NCBI GenBank assembly: GCA_024707325.1
Contig: JANPZY010000003.1
Span: 143,361-207,360 of the forward strand
DNA from: Opitutus sp.
GTDB taxonomy: Bacteria; Verrucomicrobiota; Verrucomicrobiia; Opitutales; Opitutaceae
Length of the DNA: 64,000 bases
Reading direction: 5' to 3'
The position numbers were made by a program, and so were the translations under genes. The notes under the pieces were generated by a model. That model saw only the letters and a program-made list of their open reading frames with translations. It made no database searches and was not told where the DNA came from. Positions 8,779-18,854 of the stretch are shown here, piece by piece (the stretch's first letter is position 1; the number at the start of each line of letters is the position of its first letter).

Positions 8779-9963
8779 TCAGGAGCGCCGGCTGCCGGCG
8801 ACGAACCGCTCGATGCGATCGCAGGCGTCCACGATCTGCTCGTAGCTCGTCGCGAAACAGGCGCGCACGTGGCCGGTGCCGTTTTCGCCGAAGGCGGTGC
8901 CGGGGACGACCGCGACGCGTTCCTTCTGCAAAAGACCGACCGCGAACTCCTGCTCCGTCATGCCAATCTTCTGCACGCTCGGAAACGCGTAGAACGAGCC
9001 TCGCGGTGAATGACACGTGAGTCCGATTTCGTTGAAACGGCGCACGATCAAATCGCGACGGCGGTGATATTGCTCGCGCATCTTCAGCACGGAATCCCAG
9101 CCGCGTTGCAGCGCTTCGAGCGCGGCTTCCTGCGCGATAATCGAAGCGCACAGCATCGAGTATTGGTGCACCTTCATCATCGCGTCGATGAGGACAGCCG
9201 GACCACACGCGTAACCGATACGCCAGCCGGTCATCGCGAACGCCTTCGAGAATCCGTGCAGAAATACCGTGCGCTCGGCCATGCCGGGCAGGCTCGCGAT
9301 GCTGGTGTGCGTGCCGTCGAACGTGAGTTCGGAATAGATCTCGTCGGTGAGAACGAGCAGGTCCTTCTCGCGGCAGAACGCAGCAATCTCTTCGAGCTGG
9401 CGGCGATCGCAGGTGCCGCCGGTGGGATTGCACGGCAGATTCAGCATCAGCATCTTCGCGCCCGGTTGCCAGGCTGCGCGAAGCGCTTCGGCCGTGAGCG
9501 CAAAGTTGTCCTTTGCGTAGGTCGGCACCGCGAGACCGACGGCGTGCGTCAGCGTGATGCTCGGGTGATAGCTGACGTAGCAAGGTTGATGATACATCAC
9601 CTTGTCGCCCGGATTCAGGAAGGCGCGGCACGCGAGATCGAGCGCTTCACTCACGCCCACCGTCACGATGATCTGATCCTCGGGACGGTAGGAGACGTTG
9701 AAATGCTCGGCGACGTAATCGGCGATCGCACGGCGCAGCTCCAGCAGGCCGAGATTGGAGGTGTAGTAGGTCTTGCCGCGCTCGAGTGCGTAGATCGCAG
9801 CCTCGCGGATGTGCCACGGCGTGACGAAATCAGGTTCGCCCACGCCGAGCGAAATCACGTCCTGGCCCTTCATCTTCGCGACGAGTTCGAAGAAATCGCG
9901 GATACCACTCTTGGGCAGCGCGGACACGTGGCCCGCCACCCAACGTTTCGGGTCGTTGCTCAT
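8779..9963 (-). CDS. PLP-dependent aminotransferase, class I/II
   Basis: A 394-residue fold-type I aminotransferase. Visible family features are ISLGVGEPDFVTPWHIREAA at the substrate-binding start, YTSNLGLLELRRAIADY, NLPCNPTGG, TDEIYSELTFDG and the PLP-lysine motif GFSKAFAMTGWRIGYACGP. This pattern is common to aspartate/aromatic aminotransferases of the PatA/AspC type; the exact amino acid cannot be told. An Lrp-type regulator gene ends 17 bases upstream on the same strand, so amino-acid-responsive control is plausible. Confidence 0.9.
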   Translation of the reverse strand: MSNDPKRWVAGHVSALPKSGIRDFFELVAKMKGQDVISLGVGEPDFVTPWHIREAAIYALERGKTYYTSNLGLLELRRAIADYVAEHFNVSYRPEDQIIVTVGVSEALDLACRAFLNPGDKVMYHQPCYVSYHPSITLTHAVGLAVPTYAKDNFALTAEALRAAWQPGAKMLMLNLPCNPTGGTCDRRQLEEIAAFCREKDLLVLTDEIYSELTFDGTHTSIASLPGMAERTVFLHGFSKAFAMTGWRIGYACGPAVLIDAMMKVHQYSMLCASIIAQEAALEALQRGWDSVLKMREQYHRRRDLIVRRFNEIGLTCHSPRGSFYAFPSVQKIGMTEQEFAVGLLQKERVAVVPGTAFGENGTGHVRACFATSYEQIVDACDRIERFVAGSRRS

Positions 9964-9980
9964 GGGAAATGAGGCGGCGC

Positions 9981-10469
9981 TCAGGGCGCCACGTTGAGGC
10001 GTTGACCCGTCGCTTCGCCGTTCTCGAGCAGGAAGCCCTGCTCCTTGTAACAGCGCAGCATGAAGTGGGTGGACGTGGAGAGCACGCCCTCGATCGTGGA
10101 AAGTTTTTCCGAGACGAAGCTCGCGACCTTCTGCAGCGAACCGCCGCGAACGAACACAAGCAGGTCGTAGCCGCCCGACATCAGGTAGCAGGACTCGACC
10201 TCGTCGAACCGGCTGATGCGGTCCGCGTGCCGGTTGAACCCGCCTCCACGCTCCGGCGTGATGCGCACCTCGATCACCGCCCGGACGGCGGCAGCGGCGG
10301 CGGCCTCGCGCGAAAGATCGAGCACCGGACGCCAGCCGAGGAAGATTTTATCTTTTTTCAGCTGTTCCAGTTGCTGTTGAACTTCGGCTTCGGTCAGACC
10401 CGCAACCGTGGCCATCTGGCCGGTCGTGAGGCTACCGCCTTCGATCAAGAGCTTGAGAACAGAGTTCAT
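9981..10469 (-). CDS. Lrp/AsnC-family transcriptional regulator
   Basis: A 162-residue regulator. It has an N-terminal winged helix-turn-helix (MNSVLKLLIEGGSLTTGQMA, then TEAEVQQQLEQL) and a C-terminal RAM/AsnC ligand domain (AAVRAVIEVRITPERGGG, SCYLMSGGYDLLVFVRG). The N-terminal part is short, and some in-frame sequence precedes the ATG without domain-like content. It lies 17 bases before the aminotransferase gene and probably regulates it or senses its substrate; this is inference from position. Confidence 0.88.
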   Translation of the reverse strand: MNSVLKLLIEGGSLTTGQMATVAGLTEAEVQQQLEQLKKDKIFLGWRPVLDLSREAAAAAAVRAVIEVRITPERGGGFNRHADRISRFDEVESCYLMSGGYDLLVFVRGGSLQKVASFVSEKLSTIEGVLSTSTHFMLRCYKEQGFLLENGEATGQRLNVAP

Positions 10470-10602
10470 AGGCGCGGCGGTTATCCGGCAAACCGCCGCA
10501 CTTGACCAGCGAGAAATGGAGACGGGGTATTCACCCCCGTCGTCGTTGCACCCGAACAGTTTCAGTCCTGGACGACGGTAGCCTTCGCCGTCCGAGGCAA
10601 AA

Positions 10603-11604
10603 TCACACCGCCAGCGGTGCGCGGGCACGCCAGCGACGCAATCCGACCACACCGACCAACAGCAACGCTCCCGCGAGCGCGTAGGTTGACGGCTCGGGGA
10701 TCGGAGTCAGCGGCGGCGGCTCGGTCCAGAAAATCGGGTCGTGGATCTCGCGTTGCACGAGCGAGGTGTAGGTCGCGGCGACAAGTTGGCCGTCGAGATC
10801 GTTGGCGCTCCAGACGATCGAACTCGTCGGCGCGAAAATGGACCCGTGGAACGTATCACCGAAGAAATTCACGGTGCCGACAGCGGCGAAATTCCAGATC
10901 ACCTGATCATAGGTGGTGCCGGAGAGTCCGAGCGTCTTCGCACGGAAATCGAGCGCGCTGCCAGCGCCGCCGCCCACGTAGTTCACGATGAGCCGCGTGT
11001 TGCCGTCGAGCAGACCGGCGACGTGCACCTCGGCGTTTTGGTCGGCGAGCAAACCCGCGAGACTCGCGTCGACCGTGAAGACGTTGAGTTCACCCGGTTG
11101 CACGGTGAGCGTGAGTTTGTTGCCGGCCACGAGCGACGTCGCATTCACGGCGCCAAAACTCGAGGCATTCAGAAAATCGCCCGCGCGTTGTTCGAGTGAC
11201 GCGAAGATCGAATTGATTGAGGCGCCGACCGGCGACACCGCGAGCGCGCTACCGGGATTCTGCAGCGTCGCGCCACCCGAGCCGTTGGCGAAATAATAGT
11301 CGTTGTTGAACAGCGCGATTTGACCACCGCCGAGCTGCTGGACGTTGCCGCCGACATGGAGCGCGAAGCCGTTGGTGAGACGGTTGCCGAATTCCATGTT
11401 GGCACCGGACTGCATCACGAGGTTGCCGCCGATCAGTCCGCCGAGAGCCACATGGCTGCCGGCGAAGGTCGCGTTGCCTTTCACGATGAGCGAATAGTTG
11501 GAAGCGCCGAGGAAGGGCTCGGCGGTGAGTTGGGCAAAGCCGGTCGAAACCGACGCAAGGGAGGCCGCAGCTGCGGCGATTCGGAGGACAGATGAGCGGA
11601 GCAT
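10603..11604 (-). CDS. PEP-CTERM protein with choice-of-anchor A domain
   Basis: A secreted 333-residue protein. It has a signal peptide ([20 protein letters not shown], cleavage likely after GFA). The choice-of-anchor A domain follows ([20 protein letters not shown], later [18 protein letters not shown]). It ends in a PEP-CTERM tail: [15 protein letters not shown], a short membrane helix, then an RRWRAR basic end. Exosortase-type machinery would process this tail; none is in the window. ATG at 11604 has GGAG eight bases upstream; an ATG at 11622 is an alternative. It is divergent from ffh. Confidence 0.9.
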   Translation of the reverse strand: MLRSSVLRIAAAAASLASVSTGFAQLTAEPFLGASNYSLIVKGNATFAGSHVALGGLIGGNLVMQSGANMEFGNRLTNGFALHVGGNVQQLGGGQIALFNNDYYFANGSGGATLQNPGSALAVSPVGASINSIFASLEQRAGDFLNASSFGAVNATSLVAGNKLTLTVQPGELNVFTVDASLAGLLADQNAEVHVAGLLDGNTRLIVNYVGGGAGSALDFRAKTLGLSGTTYDQVIWNFAAVGTVNFFGDTFHGSIFAPTSSIVWSANDLDGQLVAATYTSLVQREIHDPIFWTEPPPLTPIPEPSTYALAGALLLVGVVGLRRWRARAPLAV

Positions 11605-11794
11605 GGGGAAAACTCCGCGCATGGTCACCTGTCGGTCCCGGGGGTTCGCTCGGGGACGGCAAAAACCCGCGACCGGACGCCGCGATCCGGTTTTCCCTGA
11701 GTTGGATGGTGTTTTGCGAGTGTTCGGCCGGCGCGCGGGTTGGCTGCATTCGGAGTTTGCCGAACGCGCGGCTCGCACCTTCATTGGCCGCTCC

Positions 11795-13138
11795 ATGTTC
11801 GAATCGCTCACGGATAAACTGGGTCAGGCGCTCCGAAATCTTCGCGGTGTGGGTCAACTCACCGAGGAAAACATGGCTGGAGCGCTCCAAGAGGTGCGCA
11901 CGGCCCTGCTCGCCGCCGACGTGCATTTCAAGGTCGCGCGCGAATTCGTCGAACGCGTCCAGGAGCAGTGCGTCGGCCAGCAGGTCATCAAGTCCGTCAC
12001 GCCCGGCCAGCAGGTCATCAAGATCATCCACGATGAACTCGTGCGCCTGCTCGGCGAGGGCTCGACCGAACTCTCCTCTGCCCGTCCGCTGAAGATTCTC
12101 ATGGCCGGTCTGCACGGCTCCGGCAAAACCACCTCGACCGCCAAGCTCGGCAAGCTGCTGAAGAAGCGCGGCTATCGGCCGTTCGTCGTCGCGTGCGATA
12201 TCTACCGCCCCGCCGCCATCGACCAGCTCGAGATTCTCGCGAAACAGGAAGAACTCGGTTTCTACGCTGATCGCACGTCGCGCGATGTTCCCGCGATCGG
12301 AGCCGCCGCGCTCAAGGCGGCGCAGGACGCCGGCGCAGATTGCATTCTCTTCGATACCGCCGGCCGCCTGCAGATCGACGCCGAGTTGATCGAGGAAGTG
12401 AAAAATCTCCGCGCGCGCGTGCAGCCGGATGAAGTGTTTCTCGTTGCTGACGGCGCGCTGGGTCAGGAAGCGGTCAACGTCGCGAAGACGTTTCACGAGG
12501 CGCTCTCGCTCACGGGTCTGATCCTCACGAAAATGGACGGCGACGCCCGCGGTGGCGCTGCTCTCTCCATCAAGACGATCACGAGCGTCCCGATCAAATT
12601 CGTCGGCACCGGCGAAAAGACGTCGGACTTCGAACCGTTTTATCCGGATCGCCTCGCGTCGCGCATCCTCGGCATGGGCGACGTCGTTTCGCTCGTCGAA
12701 AAAGCGCAGGAAACGATCGACCAGAAGGAAGCCGAGAAAATGGCGGAGAAGCTCCGCAAGGCGGACTTCAATCTGGAGGACTTCCTCGCGCAGATGCAGC
12801 AGGTGAAGAAAATGGGCTCGATGCAGAGCATCCTCGGTATGTTGCCCGGCATGAGTGGCGTGCAGTTGCCCGACGATTCCGACAAGCAGCTCGCTCGCAC
12901 CGAGGCCATCATCCGTTCGATGACGATTCAGGAGCGTCGCAAGCCCGAGATCCTCAACGGCAGCCGCCGCAAGCGCATCGCCGACGGTTCCGGCACCAAG
13001 ATCGTCGAAGTGAATCAGCTGCTGAAGCAGTTCCAGCAAATGCAGCAGATGATGAAGATGATGAAAGGCGGCGGCGGAAAAAAGATGATGCGCCAGTTCG
13101 AAGCCATGCGCGGCAAGGGCGGCTTCCCCGGATTCTAA
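11795..13138 (+). CDS. ffh: Signal recognition particle protein Ffh
   Basis: The SRP54 GTPase binds signal peptides and 4.5S RNA for co-translational targeting. The protein has 447 residues. The N domain ([20 protein letters not shown]) is followed by the G domain with G1 GLHGSGKT at 105-112, DTAGRLQ, and the [14 protein letters not shown] segment. The methionine-rich M domain ends with MQQMMKMM, then a Gly/Lys/Met-rich tail. ATG at 11795 begins the family sequence; the frame is open further upstream over the gap and the divergent PEP-CTERM gene, but that part is not Ffh-like. Confidence 0.97.
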   Translation: MFESLTDKLGQALRNLRGVGQLTEENMAGALQEVRTALLAADVHFKVAREFVERVQEQCVGQQVIKSVTPGQQVIKIIHDELVRLLGEGSTELSSARPLKILMAGLHGSGKTTSTAKLGKLLKKRGYRPFVVACDIYRPAAIDQLEILAKQEELGFYADRTSRDVPAIGAAALKAAQDAGADCILFDTAGRLQIDAELIEEVKNLRARVQPDEVFLVADGALGQEAVNVAKTFHEALSLTGLILTKMDGDARGGAALSIKTITSVPIKFVGTGEKTSDFEPFYPDRLASRILGMGDVVSLVEKAQETIDQKEAEKMAEKLRKADFNLEDFLAQMQQVKKMGSMQSILGMLPGMSGVQLPDDSDKQLARTEAIIRSMTIQERRKPEILNGSRRKRIADGSGTKIVEVNQLLKQFQQMQQMMKMMKGGGGKKMMRQFEAMRGKGGFPGF

Positions 13139-13149
13139 ATTCGTTTCGA

Positions 13150-13791
13150 TCAAGTGGGCGACGCGACACGTCGGCGTGTCGCCCGCCACCCGATCGCCGC
13201 CACCAGCGCCACCACCGCGCCGCTCGCATACGTCGCGGGTTCAGGCACCGGCGTCACGCCACTCACGGGCTGCGTCACCACACGCACGACGTCACCCAAC
13301 ACCAGCCCGGCGCCGATTCCCTCGTTGTCCCACCGAGCGTAGTAGAGAGAGCCGAACAGGAAAGGTGGCATCCTCCCCTGCGGCAGCGCGCGAACGTTCC
13401 ACGGCCCGGCGAACTCCAGATTCAGCGTCAACTCTCCGATCTGCTCGTCGAAATAGTTCACCGCGAGCCCGCCATTCTCCCAAAGCGTAATGGCGTCGAA
13501 CGGCGCGGAGATATCCAGCTCTCCCATGCGCAGCCGCCAATGATTGTGCGGTTCGCCGTCGTTCGGATAGCTCGCAAACACCTCTTCCGCGACGTCCGGC
13601 CGCAGTGACGCTTCGTAATACAGATCGAAACTAAACGACTGTCCCACGCCGTCGCCCTCGAGCCACCACCGGTCGGCGAGATACTGACCAGTGATCACTC
13701 CTTTCGCCGAATAATGCATCAACTGGCTCCATCCCGTCGATGCGGCTAGAAACACACAAACCACCGCCAGACCGAGCGGAACGAGTTTCAT
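13150..13791 (-). CDS. Small secreted PEP-CTERM protein
   Basis: A 213-residue protein with a signal peptide (MKLVPLGLAVVCVFLAASTG) and a C-terminal sorting tail (VPEPATYASGAVVALVAAIG, then RATRRR). The middle part is aromatic-rich, with no domain I can name. Its C-terminus faces ffh 11 bases away, in convergent arrangement. Surface or extracellular location is likely from the tail. The function is unknown. Confidence 0.8.
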   Translation of the reverse strand: MKLVPLGLAVVCVFLAASTGWSQLMHYSAKGVITGQYLADRWWLEGDGVGQSFSFDLYYEASLRPDVAEEVFASYPNDGEPHNHWRLRMGELDISAPFDAITLWENGGLAVNYFDEQIGELTLNLEFAGPWNVRALPQGRMPPFLFGSLYYARWDNEGIGAGLVLGDVVRVVTQPVSGVTPVPEPATYASGAVVALVAAIGWRATRRRVASPT

Positions 13792-13858
13792 GGACCGATG
13801 CTGCGGGAGCCCACGAAACCGGCAAGTCTCCAAAAACCGGATACACTCCGGAACGCGA

Positions 13859-14824
13859 CTACCGCCTTTTCCCGGTGGGCAGCGTCAGCGGCTTCAGGCC
13901 GGCTTCGATCTGCTCCCGTTGACGCTCGAGAAACGGCGGCAGCGCGAGCTTTTCACCGAGCTCGTCCTTAGGCTCATCCACCGCAAAACCGGGACCGTCC
14001 GTCGCAAGTTCGAACAACACGCCGTTGGGCTCGCGAAAATACAGGCTGCGAAAATAATACCGGTCCACCGGTCCGCTCGAACGCACGCCCTTCGATTGCA
14101 GATGTTCGAACCACGCCGCGTAAGCGGTTTCGTCCGGCACACGAAACGCCACATGATGAACTCCGCCCGCACCGGGTTTCACGACGGGTGCGCCTGGTTC
14201 CTCCACCACGTGCAGCTCGGCCGACGGGCCGCCCGCACCCATTTCAAACACATGCACCGTCGCACCGATGCGCGAGTATTCGCGCACGCGCCGCATGTTC
14301 ATCACGTCGGTGAGCACGCGCTCAGTCGGCGCAAGTTCCGGCACGCTCATCATGATCGGGCCCAGCCCGAGAATCTGATGCTCCGCCGGGACGGGCGAAC
14401 GCACCCACGGACGTGCCGGTTCGAGTCGGGATTCGTCGACGACCAGGCAGAGGCGTTGTCCTTCGAAATCTTCAAACTCCAGCGCCGGGCGCCCCGCGAG
14501 TTCTCCCACCGGTTGCGGATCGACCTGCAGCTCCCGGAGACGTCGCGACCACCAGTTCAGCGCGGCTTCGTTCGGCACGCGCAAACCGACGCGAGTCACA
14601 CTGCACGTGCCGCGACGCTCACGCGGCGCCGGCCAGTCGAAAAACGTCAGATCACTCCCCGGCGACGCGTCGCCATCCGCATAAAACAGATGATACGCCG
14701 ACACATCGTCCTGATTGACGGTCTTCTTCACCAACCGCAGCCCGAGGGTTTGTGTGTAGAAATCGTGATTGCGGGCCGCGTCCGCAGTGACCGCCGTCAA
14801 GTGGTGAAACCCGGTGAGTTGCAT
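13859..14824 (-). CDS. Glyoxalase-family ring-cleaving dioxygenase (MhqO/MhqA-like)
   Basis: A 321-residue protein with two vicinal-oxygen-chelate modules. It opens [20 protein letters not shown], a metal-ligand histidine region; the second module starts with [11 protein letters not shown] and carries [18 protein letters not shown], where the later Glu ligand falls. This layout matches the MhqO/YkcA group, predicted hydroquinone or ring-cleaving dioxygenases. The substrate is not known. The neighbouring FKBP gene ends 44 bases upstream on the same strand. Confidence 0.85.
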   Translation of the reverse strand: MQLTGFHHLTAVTADAARNHDFYTQTLGLRLVKKTVNQDDVSAYHLFYADGDASPGSDLTFFDWPAPRERRGTCSVTRVGLRVPNEAALNWWSRRLRELQVDPQPVGELAGRPALEFEDFEGQRLCLVVDESRLEPARPWVRSPVPAEHQILGLGPIMMSVPELAPTERVLTDVMNMRRVREYSRIGATVHVFEMGAGGPSAELHVVEEPGAPVVKPGAGGVHHVAFRVPDETAYAAWFEHLQSKGVRSSGPVDRYYFRSLYFREPNGVLFELATDGPGFAVDEPKDELGEKLALPPFLERQREQIEAGLKPLTLPTGKRR

Positions 14825-14868
14825 CGGGCACGATGCACGAATCGCGGCGTGCGTCCAACGACGGCCGG

Positions 14869-15201
14869 TCAGCCGACGTCGAGCAGCTCGACCTCGAACA
14901 CCAGCGTGGCATTCGGCGGGATCGCGCCCGGGTATCCATGAACTCCATACCCGAGTTCAGGCGGAATCGTCAGCCGCGCCTTGTCGCCGACCTGCAGTTG
15001 CGCCACGCCCTCGTCCCAGCCGGCGATCACCTGTCCCGCGCCGAGCACGAAGGTAAACGGCTCGTTGCGATCCACCGAGCTGTCGAACTTTTCGCCGTCG
15101 GTGAACCAGCCCGTGTAGTGCACGGTGACGGTGCCGCCGTTGCGGGCGCGAGGGCCGTTGCCGGCGACGAGTTTCTCGATCTGCAATCCAGTGGAGGCCA
15201 T
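14869..15201 (-). CDS. FKBP-type peptidyl-prolyl cis-trans isomerase
   Basis: A single FKBP domain of 110 residues with no signal peptide, so cytoplasmic. The core motifs are [54 protein letters not shown] and [14 protein letters not shown]. These match FKBP12-like isomerases, which speed proline isomerisation during folding. Co-transcription with the downstream dioxygenase gene is possible. No insert-in-flap domain is present, unlike SlyD. Confidence 0.95.
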   Translation of the reverse strand: MASTGLQIEKLVAGNGPRARNGGTVTVHYTGWFTDGEKFDSSVDRNEPFTFVLGAGQVIAGWDEGVAQLQVGDKARLTIPPELGYGVHGYPGAIPPNATLVFEVELLDVG

Positions 15202-15283
15202 GCGCGACGGTCTCTTTCCGCGTCGGAACCGTCAAGCCGCCTGAATCATTGCCAACCCAAACCACCGCGCTTCCCTTCCTCCC

Positions 15284-16063
15284 ATGATGCCCCGGTCTCC
15301 CTTCCCCACCCGCCTGTCCGCCATCGCATTTTTTCTCGTCGCTTTCGTGTCCGCTCACGCGGCGGTTGGCCTCGGTGCCAAAGCGCCGAAAGGTGCCGAC
15401 GTTCTCATCGATGGCACGCGTGAAACGCTCGACGCCAAATGGACCTACTGGGAAGGTCCGCGTTTCGGTTCGTCGCTGCCGATCAAGTGGAAGATCGTCG
15501 ACGATCCGGTGGACGCCGGCACGGTGCTCATGACGTTCGATCCCGCGGCCGACGGCGGCAAATACGGCGCCGCCGACATCGTCACGAAAAAGGCCTACCG
15601 CGACTTCCGTCTGCACATCGAGTTCCTCGTCACGAACGAGGGCGGCAACAGCGGCGTATATTTGCAGAATCGATACGAGATCCAGATCTGCGACGGTGAT
15701 ACCACGAAGCACGGCATGGGCGCTCTCATCAACGAAACCGAGTCGCCGTATGAGCACTACCGCGGTCTCGGCAAATGGAACGCCTACGACCTCGTCTTCC
15801 GCGCCGCGCGTTTCCAGGACGGCGTCAAAGTCGCACCGGCACAGGTCACGCTCTACTTCAATGGTGTGAAGGTGCACCGCAACCAGCCGATCATGCAGGT
15901 CTGGGGCGGCCCCAACTCCGGTATCGATGGCGGCAACGACGGTGGCAAAGGCATCACCGACACGCCCGGCGGTCTGAAACTCCAGGCCGAAGGCCACGAC
16001 GTCCGCTACCGCAACGCGTGGATTCAGGAACTCGATCTCGGCGACGCCGAGACCGACTTCTAA
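15284..16063 (+). CDS. Secreted DUF1080 (3-keto-disaccharide hydrolase-type) protein
   Basis: A 259-residue secreted protein with a signal peptide (MMPRSPFPTRLSAIAFFLVA ... HAA). The DUF1080/LamG-like jelly roll shows the usual marks: WKIVDDPVDAG, KKAYRDFRLHIEFLV, NEGGNSGVYLQNRYEIQI, GKWNAYDLVFRA and LYFNGVKVHRN. Members act on 3-keto-glycosides or bind glycans, and are abundant in Planctomycetes and Verrucomicrobia. A convergent nitrilase gene ends four bases away. The substrate is not known here. Confidence 0.88.
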   Translation: MMPRSPFPTRLSAIAFFLVAFVSAHAAVGLGAKAPKGADVLIDGTRETLDAKWTYWEGPRFGSSLPIKWKIVDDPVDAGTVLMTFDPAADGGKYGAADIVTKKAYRDFRLHIEFLVTNEGGNSGVYLQNRYEIQICDGDTTKHGMGALINETESPYEHYRGLGKWNAYDLVFRAARFQDGVKVAPAQVTLYFNGVKVHRNQPIMQVWGGPNSGIDGGNDGGKGITDTPGGLKLQAEGHDVRYRNAWIQELDLGDAETDF

Positions 16064-16066
16064 ATC

Positions 16067-17086
16067 TCACCTCGCCGCGCCCACCGCGCGATTCCGCGCG
16101 CGCTTCACCGTTTCGATGGTCACCGGCATTTCGCGCAGCTCCAGTTCGCGCATCATCTCGCCGATCGTGATCGCGGGATCGTTCGACCAGAAGATTCCCG
16201 TGTCCTCGCGCGACGAATACGATCCGTCCACCCGGTCACCGTAGCGCTCGGTCAGGGCCTGCCCGTTTCGCAACGTCTCGCTCCAGTGCACGACCGCATA
16301 CGAGAGATCGACCTCGTGCACGAGCATCCCGGATTCGGTCACCTGCGCCACCGTTCGGCCGATCGGATCGAAGAGCGCTGCATTATCCCGCGGCGTGCTC
16401 GTCACGACGTAGTAACAATGTCTCAACGCCTCCGCCGCCGGCCGCAGCGTTTGCGGCGACGCACTCGGCAGCGCGACGATCTCCGCGCCTCCTTCTGCCA
16501 GCGCCGTCCACGCTTCGGGATACGACATGTCCCAGCAAATCAGAATACCCACTCGCCCGAAGTCGCATTCGAAAACTGGATACGCAGCGCCCGGCGTCAC
16601 GCCGGCCTCGAAGCGTCCATCAGGATCGACCATCGGATGCACTTTTCGGAAAACGCCCGCCACCTCGCCCGCACGATCGAACAACACCGCCGCGTTGCTG
16701 CACCGTTCGCCGTCCGCTTCGCGCAGCGTGATCGGCGCCACGGTCCACGCGCGGTGTTGCCGCACGATTTCCCGGAGCTGCCGCACGATCGGTTCGTCGA
16801 GTCCGATGGCCTGATCGGCCGCTTCACGCGCTTCGCGTTGCAAGGCGAACTCGGGAAACACCACCAGATCGAGGCCCCGCTCTCCCGCGATTTCCGTGCG
16901 TGACGCCTCCTCGAAACCACGACGAAAAATCTCGAGCCGCTCCTCGGGCGTTCCTCCGAAGCGCAACTGCGCCGAGGCGATCACCACTTTGCGCGGCGGT
17001 GCATCCGCCCGTGTCTTCCAAGCTCCTTGCAGCGTAACTGCCGCCGACAGACACACCATCGTCCAGACGCAGATTCTCGTGGGCAT
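16067..17086 (-). CDS. Carbon-nitrogen hydrolase (nitrilase superfamily), exported
   Basis: A 339-residue amidase-type enzyme. All three catalytic parts are visible: Glu in VVFPEFALQ, Lys in GVFRKVHPMVD, and Cys in ILICWDMSYPEAW. An N-terminal hydrophobic segment (ICVWTMVCLSAAVTLQ) suggests export to the periplasm, which is uncommon in the superfamily. A C-terminal extension of about 60 residues follows the usual end of the domain. The substrate is unknown; an amide or nitrile is expected from the family. Confidence 0.85.
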   Translation of the reverse strand: MPTRICVWTMVCLSAAVTLQGAWKTRADAPPRKVVIASAQLRFGGTPEERLEIFRRGFEEASRTEIAGERGLDLVVFPEFALQREAREAADQAIGLDEPIVRQLREIVRQHRAWTVAPITLREADGERCSNAAVLFDRAGEVAGVFRKVHPMVDPDGRFEAGVTPGAAYPVFECDFGRVGILICWDMSYPEAWTALAEGGAEIVALPSASPQTLRPAAEALRHCYYVVTSTPRDNAALFDPIGRTVAQVTESGMLVHEVDLSYAVVHWSETLRNGQALTERYGDRVDGSYSSREDTGIFWSNDPAITIGEMMRELELREMPVTIETVKRARNRAVGAAR

Positions 17087-17148
17087 GCGCGCATCGTTAT
17101 CGCATCACGCCGGCAAATCCAGCCTCGCCTCCCCTCTTCCGCGGAGGG

Positions 17149-18024
17149 TTGCCGCGCTGCTCAACTCCTTTCATCAACCGTCACGTGTCCCGCGAAACCT
17201 GTTACCGCTGCTTCTGGCCCAAGTCGCTTTGCTGGTGTCCTTCGATCCGCCCGATGGAAACCCGCACGCGCTTCGTGTTCCTGATGCATCCGAAAGAGTG
17301 GAAACAGGAGAAAGCCGGCACGGGGCGCCTCACGCATCTCTGCCTGCCGTCGAGCGAAATTCACATGGGCATCGGTTTCGACGACCATCCCGCCGTGCAG
17401 GCGATCATCGCCGATCCCGCGAACTTTCCGGTGCTCCTCTATCCTGGCGAAACCGCGCGCAATCTCTCGCGCGGCGAACTCACCGCCGCCGATCTCGGCC
17501 AGCGTCGCCTCACCGTTTTCCTTCTCGATGCCACGTGGGCCTGCGCCCGCAAAATGCTGAAGCTCAGCCCGTCGCTCCAGCGCCTGCCGCGCGTGATGAT
17601 CACGCCCACCGCTCCGAGTCGTTTCATCATCAAACAACAGCCGCAGGAGGGTTGCCTCTCCACGCTCGAAGCCGTGCACGAAGTGCTTCTGTCGCTCGAG
17701 AGTTCCGGGCTCGATTCCTATTCGGATCGCGCGCAACTGCTCTCGCTCTTCGACCGCATGCAGGAATTTCAGATTCGTTGCGCGTCCGATCCCACGCGCT
17801 CCGGCTATCGGCGTTCGTGCTACAGGCGCGCCGTCCGAAAGACGCCCCGTCCAAGGCCGCAACGCGTCCCGTCGCGAACGCTTTTTCCGCACGCCATCCA
17901 CGCCCGCGCCCGCCTCGGAATCTTGATGCCAGCGCTGGCGAAATCGTCCCGCCGACGTAGATTTCAGGCGGTATGGAAACGGTCGGTCCATCTCGAGCCC
18001 TCGAGGGACGAACCGCGCTGGTGA
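17149..18024 (+). CDS. DTW-domain protein (tRNA-uridine aminocarboxypropyltransferase type)
   Basis: DTW-domain enzymes such as TapT and DTWD1/2 add an aminocarboxypropyl group to tRNA uridines. The N-terminal zinc-site pattern CYRCFWPKSLCWC is present, along with FLMHPKEWKQEK and the name-giving LLDATWACARKMLKL. The family-like part ends near residue 225. An Arg/Pro-rich tail of about 65 residues then runs on and overlaps the next gene by 52 bases. The tail may be a real extension or the result of an undetected frameshift. Confidence 0.82.
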   Translation: MPRCSTPFINRHVSRETCYRCFWPKSLCWCPSIRPMETRTRFVFLMHPKEWKQEKAGTGRLTHLCLPSSEIHMGIGFDDHPAVQAIIADPANFPVLLYPGETARNLSRGELTAADLGQRRLTVFLLDATWACARKMLKLSPSLQRLPRVMITPTAPSRFIIKQQPQEGCLSTLEAVHEVLLSLESSGLDSYSDRAQLLSLFDRMQEFQIRCASDPTRSGYRRSCYRRAVRKTPRPRPQRVPSRTLFPHAIHARARLGILMPALAKSSRRRRFQAVWKRSVHLEPSRDEPRW

Positions 18025-18854
18025 CCGGATCAAGTCGCGGCATCGGACAGCTCGTGGCTGAAGCGCTCGCACGTGAGGGCGCACGCGTCTTCGTGCATGG
18101 CCGCACCGAGGCCGCTTGCGCCGCCACACTCGCGCGCGTGGTCGCCGCGAGTGCCGGTCGCGCCGATCACGTGGTGCTGCCCGCCAATCTCGCCGTCGGA
18201 GCCGAAGTCGAAGCGCTGGCGGATCGCGTCACTGCACTCGGCGGCGCGGATATTCTCTACAACAACGCCGCGATCATGCACCCGTGGCGCTCGCAAATCG
18301 AAGACCACACACTCGGCGATTGGAGTTCGAGTTTTCAGGTCAACGTCTTCGCCGTCATGCGACTCTGCGCGCGGCTCATCCCCGCCATGCGACGCCGCAA
18401 TTGGGGCCGCGTGATCAACGTCACGTCCGGCATCCGACAAACGCCGCAACTCGCCGGCTACGGCGCTTCGAAGGCCGCGATCGACAAATTCACCGCAGAC
18501 CTCGCGTTCGAGCTCGAGGGCACGGGTGTAATCGTCTCGCGCCTCGATCCCGGCTGGCTCCGCACTGACATGGGCGGCCATCGTGCGCCCAACGATCCCG
18601 CGACCGTATTGCCGGGCGCGCTCGTGCCCGTGCTGCTGTCCGACGACGCGCCGGGCGGACAACTTTTCCAAGCGCAGGACTACGCGCGCGAATTCCTGAC
18701 GGCGAACTCGCGCGCTCGCGTTTTCGCTCAGGGCAACTTCGCCTGCACGGCCTTGCTCACCGCGGCGAAATCCAGCAGCGCAGCCTGCGGGCTCTTCTTC
18801 AGCACGCCGATGACCTTGCCCATGTCTTTCTTCGACTGCGCGCCGGTCTCCTGA
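17973..18854 (+). CDS. Short-chain dehydrogenase/reductase
   Basis: A classical SDR of 293 residues by this frame. The NAD(P)-binding motif is TGSSRGIG, the structural motif is NNAA (variant of NNAG), and the catalytic S-Y-K set is in INVTSGIRQTPQ and GYGASKAAIDK. LDPGWLRTDMGG is also typical. Family-like sequence ends near QLFQAQDYAREF. The last 42 residues are antisense to the YqeY gene, with a 127-base convergent overlap, and read as non-family sequence. One base of shift in the CGCGCG tract near 18686 would give a stop at once. Confidence 0.8.
   Translation: METVGPSRALEGRTALVTGSSRGIGQLVAEALAREGARVFVHGRTEAACAATLARVVAASAGRADHVVLPANLAVGAEVEALADRVTALGGADILYNNAAIMHPWRSQIEDHTLGDWSSSFQVNVFAVMRLCARLIPAMRRRNWGRVINVTSGIRQTPQLAGYGASKAAIDKFTADLAFELEGTGVIVSRLDPGWLRTDMGGHRAPNDPATVLPGALVPVLLSDDAPGGQLFQAQDYAREFLTANSRARVFAQGNFACTALLTAAKSSSAACGLFFSTPMTLPMSFFDCAPVS

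Noticed and set aside
11249..13189. A 646-residue open frame opposite ffh
   Set aside because: Antisense shadow of ffh and the neighbouring PEP-CTERM gene; no family-like motif.
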